From contig CAJUOB010000015.1 in assembly GCA_910587915.1 (NCBI GenBank), forward strand, positions 1 to 61,048: a stretch of DNA of 61,048 nt, given 5' to 3'. The number at the start of each line of letters is the position of its first letter. Position 1 is the stretch's first letter. The DNA is from an uncultured Muribaculaceae bacterium (GTDB taxonomy: Bacteria > Bacteroidota > Bacteroidia > Bacteroidales > Muribaculaceae). Of this stretch, positions 41,645-49,580 are shown one piece after another. Under the pieces are notes generated by a model that saw only the letters and a program-made list of their open reading frames with translations, did not search any database and was not told where the DNA came from. The translations under genes were made by a program, and so were the position numbers.

Positions 41645-42716
41645 GGGTAACGAGAACGGCTACCGTACGGTTCTTCTGGCGCGATTCTCGGCGTTGGGCG
41701 ATGTGGCCATGACCATTCCGGTGGTCTACAGCGTGTGCCGCTGCTATCCCGATGTGCGCTTTGTCATGGTTACGCGTCCGTCGATGACGGGCATGTTTGT
41801 CAACGCGCCCGACAATCTTGTGACTGTCGGCGCCGATGTCAAAAAAGACTATGATGGCGTGGCCGGCATAAGGCGACTCTGCTCCATGCTCGTGGAAAAA
41901 TATCATCCTGATGTCTTTGTGGACTTGCACAATGTGCTCCGCACAAGAATCATGAGTGTTTTTCTGAGGCTATCGGGAATCTCCACCGCGCGTATTTTCA
42001 AACCAAGGGCAAAACGTCGGGCCCTTACCCGACGCCGTAATAAGGTGATGCTTCCTCTGACGTCGCAGAGAGCACGCTACCGCGAGGCTTTCTTCAAAGC
42101 CGGGCTGCCTATGACCGATCGTTTCGATGGGCTGTACCATGGACGTGCCACCGCTCCCGGCGAGCTCTTTGCTGCCATTACTGCCCCGAAGCCGCCGCAT
42201 GAAACCTGGGTGGGAATTGCACCATTCGCCGCACATGCGGGGAAGGTTTACCCGCCATCTCTCATGGAAAAAGTGATAGGCATGCTACAGCGTCGCTGCG
42301 ATGAGGGGCATCCACTGAGGATATTCCTGTTTGGCGGCGGTGCCGAGGAGCAGCGCCAGCTCGAGGAATGGGCTGCACGTTATCCGGCTGCTACGTCGCT
42401 GGCCGGTAAGCGATATGGTTTTCCGGCCGAGCTTGCACTCATAAATCATCTTGATGTGATGCTTACCATGGACTCGGCCAACATGCATATGGCCGCGATT
42501 GCCGGGGCGCCGACTGTGAGCATATGGGGAGCCACGCATCCTTACTGCGGCTTCAAGGGCTGGCGACAGACCGACGACAGCACCCTTCAGCTGCCACTTA
42601 GTTGCCGGCCATGCTCGGTATTCGGCGACAAGCCATGCCAGAACGGCGACCTGCTCTGTCTGTCGGGTATACGTCCCGAAATGGTATACGATAAGATAGC
42701 GGGTTTTCTATCCTGA
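41628..42716 (+). CDS. Glycosyltransferase family 9 (heptosyltransferase-like)
   Basis: From ATG 41628 the protein has 362 residues; an in-frame start at 41604 is possible but lies deeper in the upstream gene. The GT9 pattern includes LLARFSALGDVAMTIPVV near the N-terminus, PFAAHAGKVYP in the acceptor region and TMDSANMHMAAIAGAPTVSIWGATHP in the donor-binding region. It likely adds a heptose or related sugar to the lipopolysaccharide core at the inner membrane face. A strong terminator follows. Confidence 0.9.
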   Translation: MAQNPEGNENGYRTVLLARFSALGDVAMTIPVVYSVCRCYPDVRFVMVTRPSMTGMFVNAPDNLVTVGADVKKDYDGVAGIRRLCSMLVEKYHPDVFVDLHNVLRTRIMSVFLRLSGISTARIFKPRAKRRALTRRRNKVMLPLTSQRARYREAFFKAGLPMTDRFDGLYHGRATAPGELFAAITAPKPPHETWVGIAPFAAHAGKVYPPSLMEKVIGMLQRRCDEGHPLRIFLFGGGAEEQRQLEEWAARYPAATSLAGKRYGFPAELALINHLDVMLTMDSANMHMAAIAGAPTVSIWGATHPYCGFKGWRQTDDSTLQLPLSCRPCSVFGDKPCQNGDLLCLSGIRPEMVYDKIAGFLS

Positions 42717-42738
42717 CACAAATCCGGAGAATAGACAT

Positions 42739-42778
42739 CTCCCGGGCGGCACAGAGGTGTGTTGCCCGGGAGTTTTTT
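42739..42778 (+). terminator. Terminator of the DUF4254-GT9 operon
   Basis: ctcccgggcggcac (42739-42752) pairs with gtgttgcccgggag (42759-42772), followed by TTTTTT. The T run also forms the -33 box of the ruvB promoter. Confidence 0.88.
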
Positions 42779-42807
42779 GGTAATATGGGGGTAATGAAGT
42801 ATTTTTG
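42776..42807 (+). promoter_or_regulatory. ruvB promoter overlapping the upstream terminator
   Basis: TTTG (42776-42779), a 20-base spacer and TATTTTTG (42800-42807) match the consensus exactly. The -33 lies in the terminator T tract. ATG 42831 follows with a leader of about 17 bases. Confidence 0.8.
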
Positions 42808-42830
42808 TATTCTGTAAAATAAGGTAGTTT

Positions 42831-43865
42831 ATGTCTGACGACGATTTCGATATACGGAACGAGGCCATGGCTTCGGGCTCAGAGGCTGAGTTCGAGAAAG
42901 CGCTTCGTCCGGGCCGCTTCGGTAGCTTCAACGGCCAGGATAAAATAATAGAGAATCTGCGCGTATTCGTGCAGGCGGCCCGCATGCGCTCCGAGGCGCT
43001 CGACCATATACTTCTATTCGGCCCTCCAGGCCTTGGCAAGACCACTCTCGCCGGAATTGTGGCAAACGAGCTTGGTGTGGGGTTCAAGGTTACGTCGGGT
43101 CCTGTGCTCGACAAGCCCGGCGACCTCGCCGGTATCCTCACTTCGCTCGAGGAGAACGATGTGCTGTTTATCGACGAGATACATCGCCTCAGCCCCGTTG
43201 TAGAGGAATATCTCTACTCTGCAATGGAAGATTATCGTATCGACATTATGATCGACAAGGGTCCGGGTGCACGCAGCGTTCAGCTCACCCTCAGCCCTTT
43301 CACTCTTGTTGGGGCTACTACACGAAGTGGCCTGCTCACCTCGCCGCTGCGTGCGCGTTTCGGCATCAAATGCCATCTGGAGTACTACGATCATGCTGTC
43401 TTAGGCCGTATCATAGCACGGTCGGCGGCTTTATTGCAGGTACCATGCACTACCGAGGCTGCCACCGAGATAGCCCTGCGCAGTCGCGGCACTCCCCGAA
43501 TTGCCAATGCGCTGCTTCGCCGTGTCCGCGATTTTGCTCAGGTGAAAGGGTCGGGCGAGATAGATCTCGACATAGCACGATATGCCCTCGAGGCTCTCAA
43601 TATCGACCGCTATGGACTCGATGAAATCGACAACAAGATACTACGCACCATTATCGATAAATTCCGTGGCGGCCCTGTCGGTCTCTCGACAATAGCCACC
43701 GCTCTTGGCGAGGATCCCGGCACGATAGAGGAGGTATACGAGCCATACCTCATAAAAGAAGGATTCATAAAGCGGACTCCGCGCGGCCGCGAAGTAACCA
43801 TGCTCGCCTATGAGCACATGGGGCGTAGCCATGCCGATGACTTGGGTCTTTTTAATGAATTATGA
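42831..43865 (+). CDS. ruvB: Holliday junction branch migration ATPase RuvB
   Basis: The 344-residue protein has Walker A GPPGLGKTT (64-72), Walker B DEIH (115-118), the RuvB beta-hairpin/sensor region VGATTRSGLLTSPLRARFG near 163-181, and the C-terminal winged helix ending TPRGREVTMLAYEHMG. It drives branch migration with RuvA. The last codons (FNEL and stop) are made by an AT-rich intergenic repeat that begins at the gene end, unlike the ordinary RuvB C-terminus. Confidence 0.97.
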   Translation: MSDDDFDIRNEAMASGSEAEFEKALRPGRFGSFNGQDKIIENLRVFVQAARMRSEALDHILLFGPPGLGKTTLAGIVANELGVGFKVTSGPVLDKPGDLAGILTSLEENDVLFIDEIHRLSPVVEEYLYSAMEDYRIDIMIDKGPGARSVQLTLSPFTLVGATTRSGLLTSPLRARFGIKCHLEYYDHAVLGRIIARSAALLQVPCTTEAATEIALRSRGTPRIANALLRRVRDFAQVKGSGEIDLDIARYALEALNIDRYGLDEIDNKILRTIIDKFRGGPVGLSTIATALGEDPGTIEEVYEPYLIKEGFIKRTPRGREVTMLAYEHMGRSHADDLGLFNEL

Positions 43866-43943
43866 ATTATGGAATTATGAATTAATGAATTATGCGTTGG
43901 TTCGCTAAGAACTGATTCATAATTCAATAATCCATAATTAAAT
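43857..43943. repeat. AATTATGAATTA repeat spacer with hairpin potential
   Basis: Several gaattatgaattaatg-like units (43859-43893) are followed after about 20 bases by their reverse complement (ttcataattcaataatccataatta, to 43941), so the spacer can fold into a long AT hairpin. It provides the ruvB stop codon and ends just before uvrC. The same family occurs at 48661, 52439, 54417 and 60361. Confidence 0.7.
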
Positions 43944-43950
43944 CTATGAT

Positions 43951-45759
43951 ATGAAGCACGAGAAGTCGCCTGAACTGAAGGAGAAGATTGCCATATTGCC
44001 CGATACCCCCGGTGTGTACATGTATTTCGATGCCGCCGGGACGGTGATTTATGTCGGGAAAGCGAAGAATCTGAAGCGTCGTGTGTCGTCGTATTTCAAC
44101 CGCACGCACGATGTGCTGCGCACCAATCTGCTTGTGCGCAATATCGCCGACATGAAGTATATAGTGGTGCCGACCGAGCAGGATGCGCTCAATCTGGAAA
44201 ACTCCATGATAAAGGAGTACAAGCCCCGCTACAACGTGCTTCTGAAGGATGATAAGTCGTATCCATGGATTGTGGTGACCAACGAGATGTATCCGCGGGT
44301 ATTCCTCACACGCCAGCATATCCGCGACGGCTCGCGCTACTATGGCCCCTACACCAATACGGCTGTGGCCCGCACTGTCCTCGACCTTATCGGCAAGCTA
44401 TATCCTGTGCGTACATGCCGCATTCCCATCACGCCCGACTATCTGGCGCGGGGTAAAGGGCGGCTTTGCCTGCAGTACCACATAAAGAAATGCAAAGGGT
44501 GCTGCACAGGCGAAATCGACCATACGACCTACAACGGGTACATCGACCGCATACGGCAGATTCTCCGTGGCGAGACGCAGGAGCTCATGAGCTATCTGCG
44601 CGATGAAATGGCGGCCTTGGCCGCGGAGATGCGCTTCGAAGAGGCGCAGGAGCTCAAGGAAAGCTACCGTCTGCTCGAGAACTACCGCTCCAAGAGTGTG
44701 ATCGTGAGCCAGACTATCAACGACATCGATGTGTTCGGTTTCGACGATGATGGCGGGAAAGATGTGTACGTCAACTATATGCATGTGCGCCGAGGGGCTG
44801 TGGTGCGCAGTGTGACGCTCCGCTACCGACGCTCGCTCGAGGAAGACCGTGCCCAAATTCTCGGATACGCCATGGAAGAAATCAAACAGACTCTCGGTGC
44901 CGACTACGACGAGGTGGTTGTGGCCGAGGCTCCCGAAGTGGAAATGCCCGGGGTGAGCTTCACCATTCCCCGCCGTGGCGACAAGGCAAAGCTGCTCGAG
45001 GTGTCGGAGCGAAATGCCCGCCAGAATCGGCTCGACGACCTCAAGCACATGGAACGGCACAATCCCGAAGAACGTACCGGCCGTTTGCTCGAGCGCATCA
45101 AGAGTGATTTCAGGCTTTCGGAGCTGCCTCACCATATCGAATGTTTCGATAACTCAAATATCCAGGGTACCAACCCGGTGGCGTCGTGCGTGGTGTTCAA
45201 GGACGGCAAGCCGTCGAAGCGCGACTATCGCCACTTCAACATCAAAACAGTGGAAGGCCCCGACGACTTCGCTTCGATGAAAGAAGTGCTCACGCGCCGC
45301 TACACGCGCCTCATGCAGGAAGGCCAGCCGTTGCCGCAGCTTGTGGTGGTCGACGGTGGCAAGGGACAGCTCTCGGCTGCAGTCGAGGCCCTCGATGATA
45401 TGGGGCTCCGCGGCACAATCGCTGTGGTGGGCATAGCCAAACGCCTTGAGGAAATATACTTCCCCGGCGACAGCGTGCCGTTATATATCGACAAGAACTC
45501 CGAAACCCTGCGTGTGGTGCAGCACCTGCGCGACGAGGCCCACCGCTTCGGCATAACACACCACCGCAACCGCCGCAGCAAAGGACAGATAGTGGGGGCG
45601 CTCGACGGAATAAAGGGCATAGGCCCCAAGACAGCCGAAGCACTGCTACAGCATTTCAAGAGCGTGAAGCGCATCCGCGAGGCCTCCGAGCCCGACATCG
45701 CCGCTATCATCGGCCCCGCCAAAGCCTCAATTGTCGTTTCTGCGCTCCGGGACGACTGA
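43951..45759 (+). CDS. uvrC: Excinuclease ABC subunit C
   Basis: The 602-residue protein begins with a GIY-YIG nuclease domain (PGVYMYFDAAGTVIYVGKAK at about 20-39). A UVR motif (LAAEMRFEEAQELKES) near 226 and the RNase H-like second nuclease domain (VVVDGGKGQLSAAVEAL) near 466-482 follow, and a helix-hairpin-helix pair near the C-terminus (LDGIKGIGPKTAEALLQHF). With UvrA and UvrB it makes both incisions in nucleotide excision repair. It is separated from ruvB only by the AT repeat spacer. Confidence 0.97.
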   Translation: MKHEKSPELKEKIAILPDTPGVYMYFDAAGTVIYVGKAKNLKRRVSSYFNRTHDVLRTNLLVRNIADMKYIVVPTEQDALNLENSMIKEYKPRYNVLLKDDKSYPWIVVTNEMYPRVFLTRQHIRDGSRYYGPYTNTAVARTVLDLIGKLYPVRTCRIPITPDYLARGKGRLCLQYHIKKCKGCCTGEIDHTTYNGYIDRIRQILRGETQELMSYLRDEMAALAAEMRFEEAQELKESYRLLENYRSKSVIVSQTINDIDVFGFDDDGGKDVYVNYMHVRRGAVVRSVTLRYRRSLEEDRAQILGYAMEEIKQTLGADYDEVVVAEAPEVEMPGVSFTIPRRGDKAKLLEVSERNARQNRLDDLKHMERHNPEERTGRLLERIKSDFRLSELPHHIECFDNSNIQGTNPVASCVVFKDGKPSKRDYRHFNIKTVEGPDDFASMKEVLTRRYTRLMQEGQPLPQLVVVDGGKGQLSAAVEALDDMGLRGTIAVVGIAKRLEEIYFPGDSVPLYIDKNSETLRVVQHLRDEAHRFGITHHRNRRSKGQIVGALDGIKGIGPKTAEALLQHFKSVKRIREASEPDIAAIIGPAKASIVVSALRDD

Positions 45760-45799
45760 ATATTAAATTACTTCTTTCCCTGAATGCTAATCTGATATC

Positions 45800-47554
45800 A
45801 TGATGAATAAATATGACATATTTATAAGCTACCGTCGTGATGGTGGTTATGAAACCGCAAAGCATCTGTTCGACCTCTTGCGGATGGAAGGTTATAGTGT
45901 CAGTTTTGACATAGATACATTAGGCAATGGAGTGTTTAATAAAGAGCTCTATAGGCGTATAGATGAGTGCAAGGATTTTATTGTGATACTTAGCCGAGGA
46001 GCTCTCGACCGCTGTATCGAGGATTCCACGCCATTGGAGGTGGATTGGATGCGCAATGAGCTTGCATATGCAATCCAGCAAGGGAAAAACATTATTCCTA
46101 TTTTAGGAAGTGACTTTGTGTTTCCTGAAAACCTTCCGCAGGATATAGCCAAAATACAGTTCTACAATGGCGTCGTGTACAATAGGTCGTATTTCGATGC
46201 TATGTACAATAAGCTTAAGACTTTTCTGCAGTCTAAGCCTCATAAATTGTATCCTGATAAGAAGCGGATGATTGTAGGGGGCGGAATATGTCTGGTTGTA
46301 ATGGCTTCAATTTTAGTTGCCTTAATTATGAAGGATAAAAATGCAGATACCAATGAGAACGAATATATCGATAGTACTCCTGCAGGTAGCGGAGTGATTA
46401 TTAAGGCAAGTCTTTTGGATTCTTCGTTCATTACGACAGATTCTTATATTTCGCAAATTATAAAGTCGGATGATTATTTCGGAAGAGACACCTTCGCACT
46501 GCCCGGTGTGGAATTTTACTCTACATTCCATTACGTTTCGGAATTCAGAAGAGATACATGTGTTATCTCTCCTTGGGGAGAATATGTTGGCGACTATTAT
46601 GCATCCAGACACATAACGATGGTAGATCCAATATTTAATATTTTAGGTGAAGATCTGTATGTGAATGAGCATTATCCGATTTTGGATGTAAAATTGGTAA
46701 ACAATTCGGGCGAGACAATAGTGATTGACAATATCGTACTCGATGTAGAAGAAAGTGTTGTCGATAAATATCCATTTGTTGTTCTCTCTGAGTCTGGTGG
46801 GTTTATCACTTTCACAAATCAGGGTTGGAACGGATGGGGGAACTGTAAATTCCGTTTCTCACTGCACAAGAAAAAGAATGAAAAGACGCGTGGAAAATAC
46901 ACTTTCGAGGTTGATATTCCAACTCTGGTAGCTAACAGCGATGTCTATGAATTGGATATGTTCGATTATCTCGTGAAGTCGGGAGTCGATTACGCAAAAC
47001 TTGAGGAATCGTCGCTCGTCTATCATTATGAAGACAATAAAATAAGAGGTTGGGGTGGATCTGTAGACATATTGGATGAAAACCAGTCGCTGGCACTCGA
47101 CTCGCTTAAGGCCATGATAGCTCCTGTAGAATTGGAAATAGAGAGTGATTATATATCGGAGGATGTGGAAGATCCCTCTCAAAAATCGAGATGGGTTACT
47201 TTTAAAGATCCCGGGCTGTGGCTTGATGGTGTACTGGAGTTTGATGATGGACGCTATTCGCTGAAAGTAAATGGAAATGTTCGGTTTCTGACTTCTGAAG
47301 GCTATGGCGCTCCCGGACTCGAGATATCTCGAAAATTCGATGTGAAATTCAGAGAAAATGATAAGGATTACATCATTAATTTTCCTGTATCATTGTTGCT
47401 CAAGAATGGGGAGGGCGATAGAATCGTATTACAGCTTAATGCCGATAAGACAAGTCGGCATCGTTTTAAAGTGCGGCTCGATAATATCAACGGGCATAAT
47501 TATAATAGCAATCCGGTCGATTTGCTTATGTTTAAGTATAATCTAAGTTACTGA
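45800..47554 (+). CDS. TIR-domain membrane protein with large C-terminal domain
   Basis: The protein has 584 residues. The TIR domain occupies about 4-145: YDIFISYRRDGGYETA, a middle FIVILSRGALD, and the W83-x-x-x-E87 pair (DWMRNEL) where the catalytic glutamate of NAD-cleaving TIR proteins lies. One membrane segment follows at about 157-177. The remaining 400 residues are beta-rich (WGNCKFRFSLHKKK, WLDGVLEFDDGRYSLKVNGN) with no family I recognise, and would lie outside the cytoplasm. Bacterial TIR proteins often act in antiphage defence by consuming NAD; here that is inference. The gene is more AT-rich than uvrC. Confidence 0.82.
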   Translation: MMNKYDIFISYRRDGGYETAKHLFDLLRMEGYSVSFDIDTLGNGVFNKELYRRIDECKDFIVILSRGALDRCIEDSTPLEVDWMRNELAYAIQQGKNIIPILGSDFVFPENLPQDIAKIQFYNGVVYNRSYFDAMYNKLKTFLQSKPHKLYPDKKRMIVGGGICLVVMASILVALIMKDKNADTNENEYIDSTPAGSGVIIKASLLDSSFITTDSYISQIIKSDDYFGRDTFALPGVEFYSTFHYVSEFRRDTCVISPWGEYVGDYYASRHITMVDPIFNILGEDLYVNEHYPILDVKLVNNSGETIVIDNIVLDVEESVVDKYPFVVLSESGGFITFTNQGWNGWGNCKFRFSLHKKKNEKTRGKYTFEVDIPTLVANSDVYELDMFDYLVKSGVDYAKLEESSLVYHYEDNKIRGWGGSVDILDENQSLALDSLKAMIAPVELEIESDYISEDVEDPSQKSRWVTFKDPGLWLDGVLEFDDGRYSLKVNGNVRFLTSEGYGAPGLEISRKFDVKFRENDKDYIINFPVSLLLKNGEGDRIVLQLNADKTSRHRFKVRLDNINGHNYNSNPVDLLMFKYNLSY

Positions 47555-47573
47555 TATCCGAAGCGCTTTACCT

Positions 47574-47723
47574 ATAAAACCACAGCGGCGATGCCTCCCG
47601 GAATCGCCGCTGTAGATAAACCAATCATTATCACATTTCTTGCAATGGAAAAAGTAATTTTTCGCTTTGTACTATATAAACATCGCTCCCGCCGGAATGG
47701 TTCAGACGGGAGCGAAATTTTTT
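47574..47723 (+). repeat. 150-bp intergenic unit with two hairpins, copy 1
   Basis: This unit is repeated at 49313-49462 with only two substitutions in 150 bases. It begins with a perfect 11-bp hairpin (acagcggcgat at 47582-47592 with atcgccgctgt). After about 75 bases it ends with a terminator: tcgctcccg and cgggagcga around 47684-47715 followed by aaattttttt. It lies after the TIR gene and before the convergent S66 peptidase gene. The layout, hairpin to terminator, fits a small RNA or an attenuator, or a mobile intergenic element. Confidence 0.8.
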
Positions 47724-47745
47724 TCTGATTTTATTAAACAACCTC

Positions 47746-48654
47746 TTAATTGCGGTGGAAGATGATGCTGTTGGAGCCTGAGGGGCTTACTTTCAGGGTC
47801 ACTTTGGCCAACTCGATGAGGGGAATGTTGTGATCTACATGGCCCACGGGCACGTTAAATGCCACGGGGAATTTGTAGGGGGCCACGGCGTCGCGTATCA
47901 TTGTTTCCATGTCGGCATATGTCTCGTTGGGCTTGTAGTCGGTGAATTGTCCTACGATGAGCCCGCGGATGTTGTCGAGGAGTCCGCTCAGACGCAGCTG
48001 ATAGAATATGCGTTCGATTTTGTAGATAGGCTCCGATACGTCTTCGAGGAAAAGGATTGTATCGGGCTTTAGAATGTCGTAGGGGGTATTGATGAGTTCG
48101 GCGAGCACGGCCAGATTTCCGCCAAGAAGAGTTCCGGTGGCTATGCCGAAGCGGTCGTATTCGTGCGAGGGAAATACATATGCGGGGCGGTCGCCACGCA
48201 GGATTCCGAACAGCGATGCGGTGTCGACATCCTTGTCGGCGCCTTTCATTATCTGGGCTGCCATGGGTGAGTGTATGCTGGCTATGCCTTTGGTGGCCAT
48301 AAGCGCGTGGAGCGCCGAGATGTCGGAGAATCCGATTACCCACTTCGGGTCGTCCTCGAGGGGAAGCTGGGCGAGGCGGTCGAGGATGTGGACCACACCG
48401 TAGCCACCGCGCGAGCACAGGATGGCGCGCACCGAGGGGTCGCGGAAAGCGGCCTCGAGGTCGGAGTAGCGTTCGTCGGGTGTGCCGCTGTAGCTACCCC
48501 ATTGGCCGAGTGCGTGAGGCATCACTACCGGTTCCCAGCCCTGGTGGGCAAGCTCGCGCACGGCACCGTCGACTTTCTCCGACGCAATTTTTCCGGCGGG
48601 AGAGCAAATGGCTATTTTATCGCCGCGCTTCAGCGGCTTTGGAAACTTTGTCAT
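47746..48654 (-). CDS. S66 family LD-carboxypeptidase (muramoyltetrapeptide carboxypeptidase)
   Basis: The 302-residue protein starts MTKFPKPLKRGDKIAICSPA, typical of LdcA. RGGYG at 82-86 and the nucleophile elbow GFSDISALH (Ser110) are present. Glu and His of the triad lie in the C-terminal half; VGHVDHNIPL near 275-284 includes the likely base. It removes D-Ala from cytosolic tetrapeptides during murein recycling. It lies on the same strand downstream of the methyltransferase gene with an AT repeat hairpin in between. Confidence 0.9.
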   Translation of the reverse strand: MTKFPKPLKRGDKIAICSPAGKIASEKVDGAVRELAHQGWEPVVMPHALGQWGSYSGTPDERYSDLEAAFRDPSVRAILCSRGGYGVVHILDRLAQLPLEDDPKWVIGFSDISALHALMATKGIASIHSPMAAQIMKGADKDVDTASLFGILRGDRPAYVFPSHEYDRFGIATGTLLGGNLAVLAELINTPYDILKPDTILFLEDVSEPIYKIERIFYQLRLSGLLDNIRGLIVGQFTDYKPNETYADMETMIRDAVAPYKFPVAFNVPVGHVDHNIPLIELAKVTLKVSPSGSNSIIFHRN

Positions 48655-48660
48655 ATTGGA

Positions 48661-48735
48661 TTATGAATTAGTGAATTATGAATTGAGAATTATGTGTAAT
48701 AAAAAACATTTAATTCATAATTCTATAATTCACAG
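48661..48735. repeat. AATTATGAATTA repeat spacer with hairpin potential
   Basis: attatgaattagtgaattatgaatt units (48659-48692) are followed by inverse units (taattcataattctataatt, 48711-48730) after a taataaaaaa loop. The inverse arm forms the end of the TrmH-type gene, supplying its NCEL and stop codons on the minus strand. Confidence 0.65.
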
Positions 48736-49271
48736 TTTAGTTGAGATTCATAATGAGAATAGAAGGCCCAGAGAGCAACGCCGCCCGACACCGATACGTT
48801 CAGCGAGTGCTTGGTGCCGCTCTGTGGAATTTCGAGGCAGAGATCGGCGCGGTCTACTATGGTCTGGTCTACTCCGTCGACCTCGTTGCCGAGTACAAGG
48901 GCATATTTTGCGTCGGGCGATGGCACGAATTTGTCGAGGCTGACGCTGCCGTGCACTTGCTCGAGGCATACTATGGTATATCCGTTGGCCACCAGAGCGT
49001 CGATGGCTTCGGCGGTGGTGGGGTAGTAGTGCCAGTCGACCGAATTTTCCGCACCAAGGGCTGTTTTGTGTATTTCCGCCGATGGCGGTGTGGCCGATAT
49101 TCCGCATAGTGCTATGCCGGCAACAGCGAAGGCGTCGCATGTGCGGAAAATCGCTCCGATATTGTTGAGCGAGCGCACATTGTCGAGCACCACCACCACC
49201 GGAATTTTATCCGCACGGTGGAATTCCTCGACACTCAGTCGCCCCATTTCCCATATAGTTTTCTTCTTCAT
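48723..49271 (-). CDS. TrmH/SpoU family RNA 2'-O-methyltransferase
   Basis: The 182-residue single-domain SPOUT enzyme has motif 1 VVVLDNVRSLNNIGAIFRTC near 25-44, motif 2 LVLGNEVDGV near 125-134, and motif 3 IPQSGTKHSLNVSVSGGVALW near 149-169, which together form the knotted AdoMet site. It probably methylates a tRNA or rRNA ribose. The C-terminal NCEL comes from the adjoining AT repeat. The start lies four bases after a -7 box, so the mRNA may be leaderless. Confidence 0.9.
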   Translation of the reverse strand: MKKKTIWEMGRLSVEEFHRADKIPVVVVLDNVRSLNNIGAIFRTCDAFAVAGIALCGISATPPSAEIHKTALGAENSVDWHYYPTTAEAIDALVANGYTIVCLEQVHGSVSLDKFVPSPDAKYALVLGNEVDGVDQTIVDRADLCLEIPQSGTKHSLNVSVSGGVALWAFYSHYESQLNCEL

Positions 49272-49275
49272 AGTG

Positions 49276-49283
49276 CAAATCTA
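49276..49283 (-). promoter_or_regulatory. -7 box four bases before the TrmH-type ATG
   Basis: On the minus strand TAGATTTG (49283-49276) is followed by CACT and ATG 49271, the same TTTGCACTATG junction as at recO. No clear -33 is seen. Confidence 0.6.
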
Positions 49284-49312
49284 CAAAATTTATCGGATAT
49301 ATGATATAAGGG

Positions 49313-49462
49313 ATAAAACCACAGCGGCGATGCCTCCCGGAATCGCCGCTGTAGATAAACCAATCATTATCACATTTCTTGCAATGGAAAAAGTAATTTT
49401 TCGCTTTGTACTATATGAACATCGCTCCCGCCGGAAAGGTTCAGACGGGAGCGAAATTTTTT
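49313..49462 (+). repeat. 150-bp intergenic unit with two hairpins, copy 2
   Basis: Same unit as 47574-47723 (offset 1739 bases), with both hairpins intact; the two differences are an a-to-g at the actatat-aacatc position and a t-to-a in the second hairpin loop. It is flanked by two minus-strand genes, so its own terminator direction (+) does not serve either neighbour. Confidence 0.8.
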
Positions 49463-49580
49463 CATTTTTGTTGTTTCGGGGGGAGTGGAGAATGAGATCC
49501 GAGGGCGCGGAAATGGAGATTGTTCATCTCGAGAGGAGTGAGCCGCCGCGCACCGGCAATATTCACTTTGGGTATCTGTT

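Noticed and set aside
47591..47728. 45-codon frame within the 150-bp unit
   Set aside because: Both substitutions between the two copies change an amino acid and the frames end differently, so coding is not supported; structure is the better explanation.
47746..48654. Missing Ser after RGGYG in the S66 peptidase
   Set aside because: The likely nucleophile is the serine of the GFSD elbow (Ser110), which is present, so the enzyme looks intact.
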